Below, in pieces: positions 52,627 to 60,507 of a stretch of 64,000 bases of DNA. The notes beneath the pieces were generated by a model. It ran no database searches and was not told where the DNA came from. It worked only from the letters and a program-made list of their open reading frames with translations. The position numbers were made by a program, and so were the translations under genes. How positions within the stretch are numbered: the first letter of the stretch is position 1; every line of letters starts with the position of its first letter. Source of the DNA: Flavobacteriales bacterium UBA7468 (GTDB lineage Bacteria > Bacteroidota > Bacteroidia > Flavobacteriales_D > Crocinitomicaceae); assembly GCA_002478565.1 (NCBI GenBank), contig DLPC01000025.1:19929-83928 (forward strand), in the 5' to 3' direction.

Positions 52627-54741
52627 TTATTCTTTCATTAAGGTCATTTCATCGACCAAGTGTTTCGCGCCAGCATATATATCCATGACCCAAAGTACGT
52701 AGCGAATATCTACTACAATATTGCGACAACGGCTCGGATCAAACAAATAATCGCTCATGGTACTCTCCCAGCTGCGGTCAAAATTTAGCCCCATGAGATA
52801 ACCATTTTCATCGAGCACCGGAGAGCCTGAATTGCCGCCGGTTGTATGGTTGGAGCCTGTAAAACAAACCCAAAGTTCGTTTCCTTGTGCATATGGGCCG
52901 TAGTTTTTGGCGGCGTGCAATTCTAGCATGCGCGGCAATAACTCAAAATCTGGGTTGCCTGTATTGTACTTAGTAATAATGCCATCAAGAGTTGTGTGCT
53001 CGGTGTAGCGCATGCCGTCTGTTGGTGCAGATCCTTCGAGCTGCCCGTATGTGATGCGCAAAGTAGAGTTGGCATCTGGCCAATGTTTGTCATTGGGGAA
53101 CATCACGTATTTGCCCTCCACATAGACTTGCATCCACTTATTGACTTCCACTTGGAAATTCTTGTAGGCCGGCACCACCTCATTTCTAAAAGGCGTAAAA
53201 AACTGATAAAAATGAACAAAACCAGGGTCTTTTTGCAATTTTTTAATCGATTTTGCCCCAAAACCAGCTAAAAACGCTTTCATACGCTCGGCATCCGTAA
53301 AGATAGATTTTGTGTAAATTGCGTTGGTAAGTTCCTCAACTGTAGTTCCTTTTAATTCTTGTTGAGCAAAGCTTAAATACAATTTTGTCAAGGCCATAAA
53401 AATTTGGGCATCAACCTCAGCATTGTAATTCTTGAAGAAGCCATCTGCACTCACTTGTACTTTGGAAATGACACTTTCGAGTTCATTATTGGCCTGGTAC
53501 TTTTGATAGTTTGTTACTAAATCTTCAAGACCGCGCACCATTTTAAAGTACTCGGGGCCCACTGAAAAATACTCCACGCCAACAGCATAATTGTATTCGG
53601 TCTTGGTGCCTTCAGCCATCAGGCCGTTGAGCGTTTGTAGTGCCACTGCATATTTTGCCCATTCTGGCTTACTGATCGCCAACGCTTTATACTTTGCTTC
53701 GTAGTCTAGCTTGACTTGGACGGCATCTAAATTTTGAAGGCCCTCTACCTGCCCAATCCATTTTTTCCAGGCATTTGCAATGCTCGCTTGCTTGGCTGCA
53801 TATTGAATGCGTGTCAGGTCAGAAGCCTTCATGCCGGCGTCAATTACCGCTAAAGATTGATTACGCATCTCAATACGCGCTGGACGTTCTTTTTCAATAA
53901 TAAATTTGAGGTACTCAGAAACCACATGTTGTTCTGTCGTACCCGGAAAACCATAGACCATCGTAAAATCGCCTTCTTTGCGATCCTGAAATGAGATTGG
54001 CAAATAATGAAGTGGCTTGTAAGGTTGGTTGTCTTGTGAATAAGCCGCTGGCTTGTTGTCTTTGCCCGCATAAATTCTAAAAACCGAGAAGTCTCCGGTA
54101 TGGCGTGGCCAAACCCAATTGTCGGTGTCGCCACCAAACTTTCCTATAGAATTCGGAGGAGTCCCTACAAACCGAACATCAGTAAACGTTTCTTTGACCA
54201 TCAAATAATAGTCATTGCCATAATTAAACGGCTTGATTTCAGCCTCATAATGCGTACCTGCAATGGCAGCCGCCACTAACTTCTTGATATTTGCATTTAT
54301 AGTTGCTTGGTCTGCTTTTGATGCAGTACCCGCTAAAACAGCAGCAGTAACATCTTCTATGCGCACAATACGCGTCGCTGTCAGGCCCGGATTTGGCAAT
54401 TCTTCTGCCAAATTTTTAGCCCAGAATCCATTCTTCAAATAATCGTGTTCGAGCGAGCTATGTGCTTGAATTTGCCCATAACCGCAATGATGATTGGTGA
54501 GTAACAAACCTTTGTCTGAAACCAACTCTGCCGTGCATCCGCCTCCAAACTGAAAAATAGCATCTTTGATACTCGTATGATTGACGCTGTAAATATCTGC
54601 AGCACTTAACTTCATCCCCTTGGCTTTCATATCATTTTCAAAAGCAGCTATCAAAGAAGGAATGAGCATGCCCTCTTCTGCAAAGACAGGCTTGAATGTT
54701 AAAATTGTAAGGCAAAAAATGGCGACCAAACGCAGTTTCAT
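52627..54741 (-). CDS. S46 family dipeptidyl-peptidase, probably DPP11 type
   Basis: A 704-residue exported serine peptidase with a signal peptide at 1-21 (TFKPVFAEEG; the mature protein begins EEGM as in relatives). The catalytic His85 is in LTNHHCGYGQ and the nucleophile Ser638 in TGGNSGSPV; the Asp is in the HTGDFSVF stretch. Residue 656, 18 after the Ser, is Arg (GLNFDRSWE). In Porphyromonas DPP11 an Arg at this offset selects Asp/Glu at P1, whereas DPP7 has Gly. The enzyme releases dipeptides from peptide N-termini in the periplasm, so it feeds peptide use. Confidence 0.9.
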   Translation of the reverse strand: MKLRLVAIFCLTILTFKPVFAEEGMLIPSLIAAFENDMKAKGMKLSAADIYSVNHTSIKDAIFQFGGGCTAELVSDKGLLLTNHHCGYGQIQAHSSLEHDYLKNGFWAKNLAEELPNPGLTATRIVRIEDVTAAVLAGTASKADQATINANIKKLVAAAIAGTHYEAEIKPFNYGNDYYLMVKETFTDVRFVGTPPNSIGKFGGDTDNWVWPRHTGDFSVFRIYAGKDNKPAAYSQDNQPYKPLHYLPISFQDRKEGDFTMVYGFPGTTEQHVVSEYLKFIIEKERPARIEMRNQSLAVIDAGMKASDLTRIQYAAKQASIANAWKKWIGQVEGLQNLDAVQVKLDYEAKYKALAISKPEWAKYAVALQTLNGLMAEGTKTEYNYAVGVEYFSVGPEYFKMVRGLEDLVTNYQKYQANNELESVISKVQVSADGFFKNYNAEVDAQIFMALTKLYLSFAQQELKGTTVEELTNAIYTKSIFTDAERMKAFLAGFGAKSIKKLQKDPGFVHFYQFFTPFRNEVVPAYKNFQVEVNKWMQVYVEGKYVMFPNDKHWPDANSTLRITYGQLEGSAPTDGMRYTEHTTLDGIITKYNTGNPDFELLPRMLELHAAKNYGPYAQGNELWVCFTGSNHTTGGNSGSPVLDENGYLMGLNFDRSWESTMSDYLFDPSRCRNIVVDIRYVLWVMDIYAGAKHLVDEMTLMKE

Positions 54742-54851
54742 AACACTAAAATTTAGGATACGAAGGTAGGGAATTATTTACCAATACATGAATTGATAAC
54801 AAAAGATAAAACCTGTATCCCTTTACCAGAGCGGTTTTTCGAAATTTTCGC

Positions 54852-54911
54852 GAGCAACAAATGAGCAACTACTCATCAGATTTCGACATTGTTGAGCTAC
54901 ATATGAGCAAC
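54852..54911 (+). repeat. Four GAGC(A/T)AC motifs in two 11-bp-spaced pairs
   Basis: GAGCAAC or GAGCTAC occurs at 54852, 54863, 54894 and 54905. Each pair is spaced exactly 11 bases and the pairs are 31 bases apart, so all lie on about one face of the helix. The cluster is 110-165 bases upstream of the S46 gene. A 21-codon frame (54861-54926) also covers part of it, so a coding origin for the similarity cannot be excluded. Confidence 0.55.
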
Positions 54912-54996
54912 AAAAAAGAACGATAAAACGAAGATAAACTAATATTCGAATGGTTGTATTTTCTTATCGATTTTTATTGTTCTCTACCCCTGCTTT

Positions 54997-55050
54997 TCTA
55001 TTCAAAAAAGCACCCCGGTGAACATTGAACATATGAATAAATGGACATTA
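54997..55050 (+). repeat. Direct repeat copy 1 flanking the nuclease-HerA unit
   Basis: The stretch starting TCTATTCAAAAAA and ending CCGGTGAACATTGAA (54997-55029) matches 58556-58589 with two mismatches and one single-base gap. A weaker match follows (AATAAATGGACAT here, TAAATGAACAT there) after a 6-7 base gap. The two copies enclose the nuclease-HerA unit. Confidence 0.85.
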
Positions 55051-55335
55051 GGAAATGGAGTTTGATTTTTGATTGAAACAGTTCTTAATGACAAAAACAC
55101 CAATGCATTCAGGGGCTAATTTCAAATCGTGAAAGTTAACTTAGCATAAACGGAAGAGGCCGGCGAAGAGTGATAGATCACTGTTTAATTCAACAATCTA
55201 TAATTCAGAAATATAACCCCAAAACAGGGTATAATTACCTCTTATTATTAAGGGTGTCGTGTATATTTTTGTTATTGCAAACTTGTTATGTGTTGAACTA
55301 CAGTTCAAAAAGCGAAAAGGTAGCAATATATGCAA

Positions 55336-55367
55336 GTTATAGACAACCGTAAAGACAGACAAATACA
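55336..55367 (+). repeat. Cassette-type 5' boundary of the nuclease-HerA unit
   Basis: GTTATAG (55336-55342) is core-like and its first six bases are complementary to TATAAC in the element behind the herA-like gene (58389-58394). It is followed by the leader AAAGACAGACAAATACA directly before the ATG. Related leaders precede the ptuA gene and the gene at 61300. Confidence 0.5.
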
Positions 55368-56600
55368 ATGACAACAAGAGCAGCAGATGCGACTATTAAA
55401 GGTTACTATTATCAGTTTGACACTTCTATCTTGAAGTTGCTAGAATTGAGAGCAAATAATGATTCGATTACCATTGAAGGAATTGAAGACATTGACATCA
55501 ATACAGCAACTGATGCAACTACGATTCAATGCAAGTATTTGTCAAAGCCAAGATTTATAAATTCAGCAGTCAGAGAACCAATAACACTGATGCTTGACCA
55601 TTTTGTAAATCCAGCTACTCCGAATAATTACAACTATGTTTTGTATGCTCACTTTGAAAATGAAACTCCAGGTAGCGAACCAACCATTGACCTTACTAAA
55701 CTCAAAGTCATTTTAACCTATACTGAAAATAAAGTTGAAAAGAAACATCATACTGACAACGGAATAACTGATGCAAAACTCAATGCATTTCTCAGGCAGT
55801 TCAAATTTATTTTTGGGAAAGAGTTCAGCACGCAACAGCAAGAAGTGATTCAAAAATTGAAAACCAAATTCAGTTGCACAGACTTTGAAGCGGACACTTT
55901 ATACTATAACAACGCTTTGCGAATTGTAATTGACAGAGCAATAAAGAGAACAACATCTCAAAGAGTAATTACCAAATCAGAGTTTATTTCAGGAATTGAT
56001 TGCAGTAAGAAACTTTTCAACGATTGGTTTATTAAACTTCGTTCAAAAAGAGAGTATCTTAAATTAGCGGCACAAGGATTAAAATCCACAAGAGCTCTTG
56101 ACCCAATCAGAACCAAAGTAATTTTAATCGGCAAAGAAATTCTTACCGCTGACAATTCTGAAATGCCAATTGAATCCTTTATTGAGAATTTAGTGGCCAA
56201 GTATTACAAACTAAATTCAGCTTTGCGAAACGCAAAGCCTTTAGCATTTATTCTAGATTGCGATTCAAGAACATTGGTCGGAATAAAACGAAATTTAATA
56301 TTAGGAGAGTTATCTTTCAATGATGGACATGAGGGAATATGTTTTTCAAGTCAGCATTTTAACAAAGAGCCAATTATTAATACAACTAGAAACGGAGCAA
56401 AAATTTTGAAGTCATCATTCTCTTTCAAATTGATTTCAAGAACTTGTTTGATTGCGAACATTGCCGCTATTCAACAACCAAGTGTTTTACTCAACTTTTC
56501 TAAAGAAGATTTGCCAAGCACTTTTACTGCTGACAAACAATATTTTGATTTCAAGTATTGCGAAAATTTAAAAGATATTTACAAACTATTAGCACCATAA
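55368..56600 (+). CDS. Predicted PD-(D/E)xK-type nuclease of a HerA-associated defence system
   Basis: A 410-residue protein. The N-terminal 60 residues look like a restriction-endonuclease-like fold as found in Cap4/DUF4297-type effectors: IKGYYYQFDTSILKLLEL, then Glu37 in ITIEGIEDIDI (with Glu40, Asp41, Asp43), then a strand ending Ile-Gln54-Cys-Lys56. This gives the order E...D...QxK. The rest (about 100-410) is unrecognised, and may recognise DNA or bind the partner. The herA-like gene starts 4 bases after the stop, so they form a pair. Nuclease-HerA pairs are known antiphage systems; the exact subtype is uncertain. Confidence 0.65.
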   Translation: MTTRAADATIKGYYYQFDTSILKLLELRANNDSITIEGIEDIDINTATDATTIQCKYLSKPRFINSAVREPITLMLDHFVNPATPNNYNYVLYAHFENETPGSEPTIDLTKLKVILTYTENKVEKKHHTDNGITDAKLNAFLRQFKFIFGKEFSTQQQEVIQKLKTKFSCTDFEADTLYYNNALRIVIDRAIKRTTSQRVITKSEFISGIDCSKKLFNDWFIKLRSKREYLKLAAQGLKSTRALDPIRTKVILIGKEILTADNSEMPIESFIENLVAKYYKLNSALRNAKPLAFILDCDSRTLVGIKRNLILGELSFNDGHEGICFSSQHFNKEPIINTTRNGAKILKSSFSFKLISRTCLIANIAAIQQPSVLLNFSKEDLPSTFTADKQYFDFKYCENLKDIYKLLAP

Positions 56601-56604
56601 TTTT

Positions 56605-58374
56605 ATGCCAGCAAACACGACAGATATTTTCAGAATCCTCACAGTGGCACCTAACCTGATTCAGATTGAAGTTTTGGATGCCGACCAATTCAAACAAGAT
56701 GCGAGTGATTTTACAATTGGAAGCTACCTGAAAATATCAGACGATTCCAAAACATCAATCATTGCTTTGGTTCAGAGTTTCAAAATAAAAGAAACGACTA
56801 CATCAGGCACTGTTGAAGCATTAAAGCCATCTTTTATTTTGGATGCACAACCCATTGGATTTTTGGACGAATCAGGTAAGTTCAAAAGAGGCGGGCAACA
56901 AATTGCGATTCCACCAAGCAATGTTGTAATTGCAGATGATGAAGTTCTAAAAAATATTTACGAATCAATTGCAGAAGAAAAGAAATTTTGCTTTGCAAAC
57001 TTGGCTCAAAAGCCGAGTATTGAAATTGCTGTTGATGGCGATAAATTCTTTAGTAAACATATTGCTGTTGTCGGCTCAACAGGTTCAGGAAAATCTGGAA
57101 CAGTTGCAAGAATTTTACAAGAAGGAATCAATCCCACAGCCGATCAAACCCAACGAGCAGTCTTGAATAACACTCATATTTTGTTATTTGACTTACATGG
57201 TGAATATAAAACTGCATTTCCAAAATCAAAAAAAATTGATGTAAGCAATTTAGTCCTTCCTTACTGGCTTATGAATTCAGAAGAGTTGGAAGAAATGTTT
57301 ATTGAGAGTAATGAAAATAATTCCCACAATCAGATTTCTCAATTCCGTTATGCTGTAATTCAAAACAAAAAGAAACATAATCCATCAGTTGCAAATCCAT
57401 CTTATGATTCGCCATTATATTTCAGTTTAAAAGAAGTTCATACTTTCATTACAAATTTAAATAATGAAGTAGTTGGTAAAGCAGATGGAGAAAATGCAAG
57501 GCCCAAGCTTGCTGATGGGACACTAATTGATGATAGATGTACATACTACTTTGACCAAAAAAGAACTTTCGTTGTTCAATCAACGGCAGTGGCAACCAAA
57601 GCATCGAACGGACCTTTCAATGGAGAGTTTGACAGGTTTGTAATGCGACTTGAATCAAAAATTAATGACGACAGATTAGCGTTTCTTCTTAAACCAAAAA
57701 AAACTGTAACAAGCGAATTTACAACAGCCGATTTCCCTATAATACTCAAACAGTTTATCGGCTACAACGATGATGTAAAAGACAACATCACAATTATTGA
57801 CTTGAGTGGAATCCCATTTGAAGTTTTAAGCATCGTTGTTTCTCTAATCAGCCGTTTAGTTTTTGATTTCTGTTTCTATTTCAAGACCGTAAAAAATGCA
57901 ACCGAAGAAGTTCCTTTCCTTTTAGTGTTGGAAGAGGCACATAATTACATCCCTCAAAGCGAAGGAGCAAAATACTATTCTGTTAAAAAATCTATTGAGA
58001 GAATTGCAAAAGAAGGACGGAAATATGGTTTATCTTTAATGATTGTAAGTCAACGTCCTTCCGAAATTTCCGAAACAATTTTCTCTCAATGTAACAATTT
58101 TGTTGCAATGCGACTTACTAATCCCTCAGACCAGCAATATGTAAAGCGACTAATGCCTGACAGTGTAAGTGCAATCACTGATACACTCCCAGTTTTAGAA
58201 AGACAGGAAGCATTGATTATTGGCGACAGTATTCCAATTCCAACTATTGTGAGAATAAAAGACTTAACTGACAAACCTGATTCAAAAGACATTTTATTTA
58301 GAACTGAGTGGAAAAAAGACTGGGTTACAATCACTTTTAATGAGGTAATCAAAAAGCTAAAAAAAGAAGAGTGA
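56605..58374 (+). CDS. HerA-like DUF87 ATPase
   Basis: A 589-residue ATPase of the HerA/FtsK superfamily. An N-terminal HAS-barrel-like domain (about 8-110) precedes the motor: Walker A Gly157-Ser-Thr-Gly-Ser-Gly-Lys163-Ser164 (VVGSTGSGKSGTVA), LLFDLHGEYKTAF, Walker B FLLVLEEAHNYIP with Glu443-Glu444, and IVSQRPSEISETIFSQCNNFVAMRL as sensor region. HerA proteins form hexameric DNA translocases. In defence systems they assemble with a nuclease, SIR2 or similar effector, here most likely the product of the preceding gene. Confidence 0.9.
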   Translation: MPANTTDIFRILTVAPNLIQIEVLDADQFKQDASDFTIGSYLKISDDSKTSIIALVQSFKIKETTTSGTVEALKPSFILDAQPIGFLDESGKFKRGGQQIAIPPSNVVIADDEVLKNIYESIAEEKKFCFANLAQKPSIEIAVDGDKFFSKHIAVVGSTGSGKSGTVARILQEGINPTADQTQRAVLNNTHILLFDLHGEYKTAFPKSKKIDVSNLVLPYWLMNSEELEEMFIESNENNSHNQISQFRYAVIQNKKKHNPSVANPSYDSPLYFSLKEVHTFITNLNNEVVGKADGENARPKLADGTLIDDRCTYYFDQKRTFVVQSTAVATKASNGPFNGEFDRFVMRLESKINDDRLAFLLKPKKTVTSEFTTADFPIILKQFIGYNDDVKDNITIIDLSGIPFEVLSIVVSLISRLVFDFCFYFKTVKNATEEVPFLLVLEEAHNYIPQSEGAKYYSVKKSIERIAKEGRKYGLSLMIVSQRPSEISETIFSQCNNFVAMRLTNPSDQQYVKRLMPDSVSAITDTLPVLERQEALIIGDSIPIPTIVRIKDLTDKPDSKDILFRTEWKKDWVTITFNEVIKKLKKEE

Positions 58375-58387
58375 TAAAAACGTCAGC

Positions 58388-58495
58388 ATATAACAGCGGT
58401 TTGGCAAAAGTGGCGGTTCAGTGCTCCGCAGACACAGTTGTGGTAAAAATCGCCATCTTCACTATGCCTCGTACCCATTTTTAACAATAATTAGC
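58388..58495 (+). repeat. attC-like hairpin element behind the nuclease-HerA unit
   Basis: It opens with ATATAAC (58388-58394), the complement of the unit's own 5' GTTATA, and then GCGGTTTGGCAAAAG. The pair TGGCG (58411-58415) / CGCCA (58451-58455) closes a 35-base loop containing GTGCTCCG (58421-58428), and GGTTTGGC / GCCTCGTACC can pair imperfectly outside it. It ends near aTTAGCt (58490-58496). Length about 108 bases, in the range of integron attC sites. The same octamer and opening occur behind the ptuB gene. Confidence 0.5.
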
Positions 58496-58555
58496 TGTGG
58501 AACAATTTCCTAAGATGTTTCCTTTTTAAAATTTATCATTTTTTACTTTAACTCA

Positions 58556-58600
58556 TCTATTCAAAAAATTACCCCCGGTGAACATTGAATAAATGAACAT
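58556..58600 (+). repeat. Direct repeat copy 2 flanking the nuclease-HerA unit
   Basis: Partner of the repeat at 54997-55050. It lies 60 bases after the hairpin element and 140 bases before the HTH gene. The ACCCCCGGT centre is weakly palindromic, as is CACCCCGGTG in copy 1. Confidence 0.85.
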
Positions 58601-58649
58601 GCCATTTTGCACAATTTGAACTCCATTTTCATTTTCCTTCCGTACTAAT

Positions 58650-58700
58650 ATGTCCAGAAATGTCCTAATTTCCGTGACAAACTACGCCATTAAGTGACAA
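58650..58700 (+). promoter_or_regulatory. Possible operator repeats before the HTH gene
   Basis: ATGTCC at 58650-58655 and 58660-58665 (10 bases apart) and GTGACAA at 58674-58680 and 58694-58700 (20 bases apart). Spacings of one and two helical turns suggest a DNA-binding protein, perhaps the HTH product encoded 40 bases downstream. Confidence 0.4.
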
Positions 58701-58740
58701 GCCTTTTTCTTTCCAAAAAATGATTTTACATTAGTCGTCT

Positions 58741-59115
58741 ATGGAAGCGAAAAATAGTAAAGCCGTCACCAACGAAATGCTCTTTGAGGAGCTCAAAATC
58801 ATTAGATCTCAAATGGAGGAATTACGATCCGATTTCGAGAACTTCAAAAACCCTGTTGGCGAATTCACATCTAAATGGGTAGACACCTATGATGTGATGC
58901 AAATGCTCCGCGTCAGCCGCAGAACCATGGACAATTACATCAAAGCAGGTAAGCTCACTCCTACTCGGATTAGGAAGAGGAATTATTTTGCGATTGAAGA
59001 CGTGAAAGGATTAATGCATGTGCCTCAATTACCACAAATTAGTAGCTTTCGTTCCGAAGCACAAACGTTGATGTGTCGATTAGCAAAAATGGAAGAGGGC
59101 GGCAAGGATTTGTAG
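58741..59115 (+). CDS. Helix-turn-helix (excisionase/MerR-like) DNA-binding protein
   Basis: A 124-residue protein with an N-terminal coiled-coil segment (about 12-38) and a winged helix-turn-helix at about 48-85: WVDTYDVMQMLRVSRRTMDNYIKAGKLTPTRIRKRNYFAIEDV, given here in full outline, is of the pattern of HTH_17/excisionase-type proteins (V/T-x-x-V...L.VS..T...Y...G.L.....-.R..F...D). In Bacteroidota such genes often accompany mobile elements. No integrase or relaxase is nearby, so it may be a relic or an autonomous regulator of the surrounding genes. Confidence 0.78.
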   Translation: MEAKNSKAVTNEMLFEELKIIRSQMEELRSDFENFKNPVGEFTSKWVDTYDVMQMLRVSRRTMDNYIKAGKLTPTRIRKRNYFAIEDVKGLMHVPQLPQISSFRSEAQTLMCRLAKMEEGGKDL

Positions 59116-59254
59116 CTTCCCACATCAAATAAGATTTTTTCTTAATAGAGTGCCCTCAAGATTAGGGTGTAATTACTGCTATTCATTCAGTGTGATATTG
59201 TATAGTTTTGCTTTCTTATTGTGTGCATAACTACTTTTTATCAATAAGTATGTT

Positions 59255-59292
59255 TGCCTACAAGTTAGGCAGAAAAGTAAAAGACAAACATG
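59255..59292 (+). repeat. Cassette-type 5' boundary of the Septu unit
   Basis: TGCCTA (59255-59260), loop CAAGT, TAGGCA (59266-59271) is a small inverted repeat. Within it GTTAGGC (59264-59270) fits the integron core GTTRRRY exactly and is the perfect complement of GCCTAAC behind ptuB (61162-61168). The leader AAAAGACAAAC follows directly before the ptuA ATG. Confidence 0.55.
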
Positions 59293-60504
59293 GAAACATT
59301 TAAACGACTTAAATTAACTAGGTGGAGACAATTTGAAAATGTCGATATTGACTTTACCTCAAACCTTTGTGTGTTGACAGGTAAAAATGGTTGTGGCAAG
59401 ACAACAATATTAAATATTTTAGGTAGACATTTCGGTTGGAATATTCATCTAATTTCAACTCCATATTTGAGTAAGAAAAAAGAGAGGAAGTTTTGGACTG
59501 ATGTCTGGGATACGATTGATAAGGATTTTGATATACCAGCAGGCGCAAAAAAAGTTGGAGAACTGATTTATAGCAATAATGTTTCAAGCGAATTGTTTGT
59601 ACCTGACAATCATACAAATCCACAATACCAATTACAATATTCAAATCAACAATCAATTCACGGTTTGAATATCCCATCCCATAGACCAATTGCTAGTTAT
59701 CATAACATTAATAATATACCGACTAATCCCAAGACAAATCAACAACAATTTGAAGAATTTCAACAACTACTTCTTCAGACTTATGGCTCAGAGAACTCAA
59801 GAAATCCAGGAATAGTTTTAAAAAAATCCTTGATTTCTCTTGCAGTTTTTGGTTATGGTAATGATGCGGTAATGCCAAATCCTGAATATATCAAGTTGTT
59901 TGAGAGTTTTCAATCCGTTTTAAAGGAATTACTTCCCCCTGAAATAGGATTTGAAAAATTAGAAATAAGAATGCCTGATATAGTTTTAGTTACAAAATCA
60001 GGTGCGTTTAATCTTGACAGTATGTCTGGTGGTATTGCTGCGTTATTTAGCATGGGTTGGCAAATTCACATGTATGGCGCAAACAAAGAGAATTGTACAA
60101 TTTTAATTGACGAACCAGAAAATCATTTGCACCCAAGCATGCAAAGAGAATTTTTACCAAGTCTAAAAGCAGCATTTCCAACTTTCAAATTCATTATTGC
60201 TACTCATAGTCCTTTTATTCTTTCAAGTTTACCCGATGCAAAAGTTTATGCTCTAACTCATAATGAGAACTCGCAAATCACTTCGATAGAATTAACAAAA
60301 GCTGATTTAATGGGTAGTGCAAACAAGATTTTAAGGGAAATACTTGATGTCCCAAATTCGATGCCAAAATGGGTTGAAGATAAAATTAGAGCAATTATAC
60401 AACAATATTCAGAAAATGGCGCAAATGAAAAGAATGCCAAAGCTGCTTTTAACGCTTTAAAAGAACAAGGACTTAATGATACATTAAAAGACTTCAAACT
60501 ATAA
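59290..60504 (+). CDS. ptuA: Septu defence ATPase PtuA-like
   Basis: A 404-residue ABC-type (SMC/RecF-like) ATPase. Walker A is LTGKNGCGKTTILN (GKNGCGKT at 31-38), the signature-like loop is LDSMSGGIAALFSMGW (about 242-257), Walker B is CTILIDEPENHLHP (Asp274-Glu275), and the switch His is His306 in IIATHSPFILSS. Between about 90 and 180 there is a variable insert. The following gene, three bases after the stop, encodes an HNH nuclease; an ATPase of this size paired with an HNH protein is the definition of the Septu antiphage system (PtuA-PtuB). Other OLD-like ATPases are the alternative. Confidence 0.82.
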   Translation: METFKRLKLTRWRQFENVDIDFTSNLCVLTGKNGCGKTTILNILGRHFGWNIHLISTPYLSKKKERKFWTDVWDTIDKDFDIPAGAKKVGELIYSNNVSSELFVPDNHTNPQYQLQYSNQQSIHGLNIPSHRPIASYHNINNIPTNPKTNQQQFEEFQQLLLQTYGSENSRNPGIVLKKSLISLAVFGYGNDAVMPNPEYIKLFESFQSVLKELLPPEIGFEKLEIRMPDIVLVTKSGAFNLDSMSGGIAALFSMGWQIHMYGANKENCTILIDEPENHLHPSMQREFLPSLKAAFPTFKFIIATHSPFILSSLPDAKVYALTHNENSQITSIELTKADLMGSANKILREILDVPNSMPKWVEDKIRAIIQQYSENGANEKNAKAAFNALKEQGLNDTLKDFKL

Positions 60505-60507
60505 TCG

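Larger units (their letters stand above)
54742..55335. other. Non-coding gap at the entry to the accessory region
   Basis: About 600 AT-rich bases without a convincing gene. It holds, in order: a near-consensus -7 element for the S46 gene (TACCTTCG, minus, 54761-54768); a cluster of four GAGCWAC motifs (54852-54911); one copy of a direct repeat (54997-55050) whose partner is at 58556-58600; and core-like GTTAT sequences (55285, 55336) just before the nuclease gene. A 60-codon frame at 55170 looks accidental. Confidence 0.6.
58375..58740. other. Non-coding gap between herA-like gene and HTH gene
   Basis: 366 bases without a gene. It holds the attC-like hairpin element (58388-58495), the second copy of the direct repeat (58556-58600), and two sets of helically spaced direct repeats just upstream of the HTH gene (ATGTCC at 58650 and 58660; GTGACAA at 58674 and 58694). 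TACATTAG at about 58728 is a poor match to the -7 consensus. Confidence 0.6.

Noticed and set aside
55170..55352. 60-codon plus-strand frame with a hydrophobic stretch
   Set aside because: It overlaps the cassette boundary and leader of the nuclease gene, shows no promoter and no family resemblance; a small membrane peptide cannot be excluded.
58741..59115. HTH gene as proof of an integrated conjugative element
   Set aside because: No integrase, relaxase, or tra genes are within the window, so only an excisionase-like DNA-binding protein can be claimed.
59116..59254. Possible tRNA or small RNA between the HTH gene and the Septu unit
   Set aside because: No cloverleaf, no T-loop GTTCGAATC-like motif and no terminator hairpin were found; the stretch appears empty apart from the boundary repeat.
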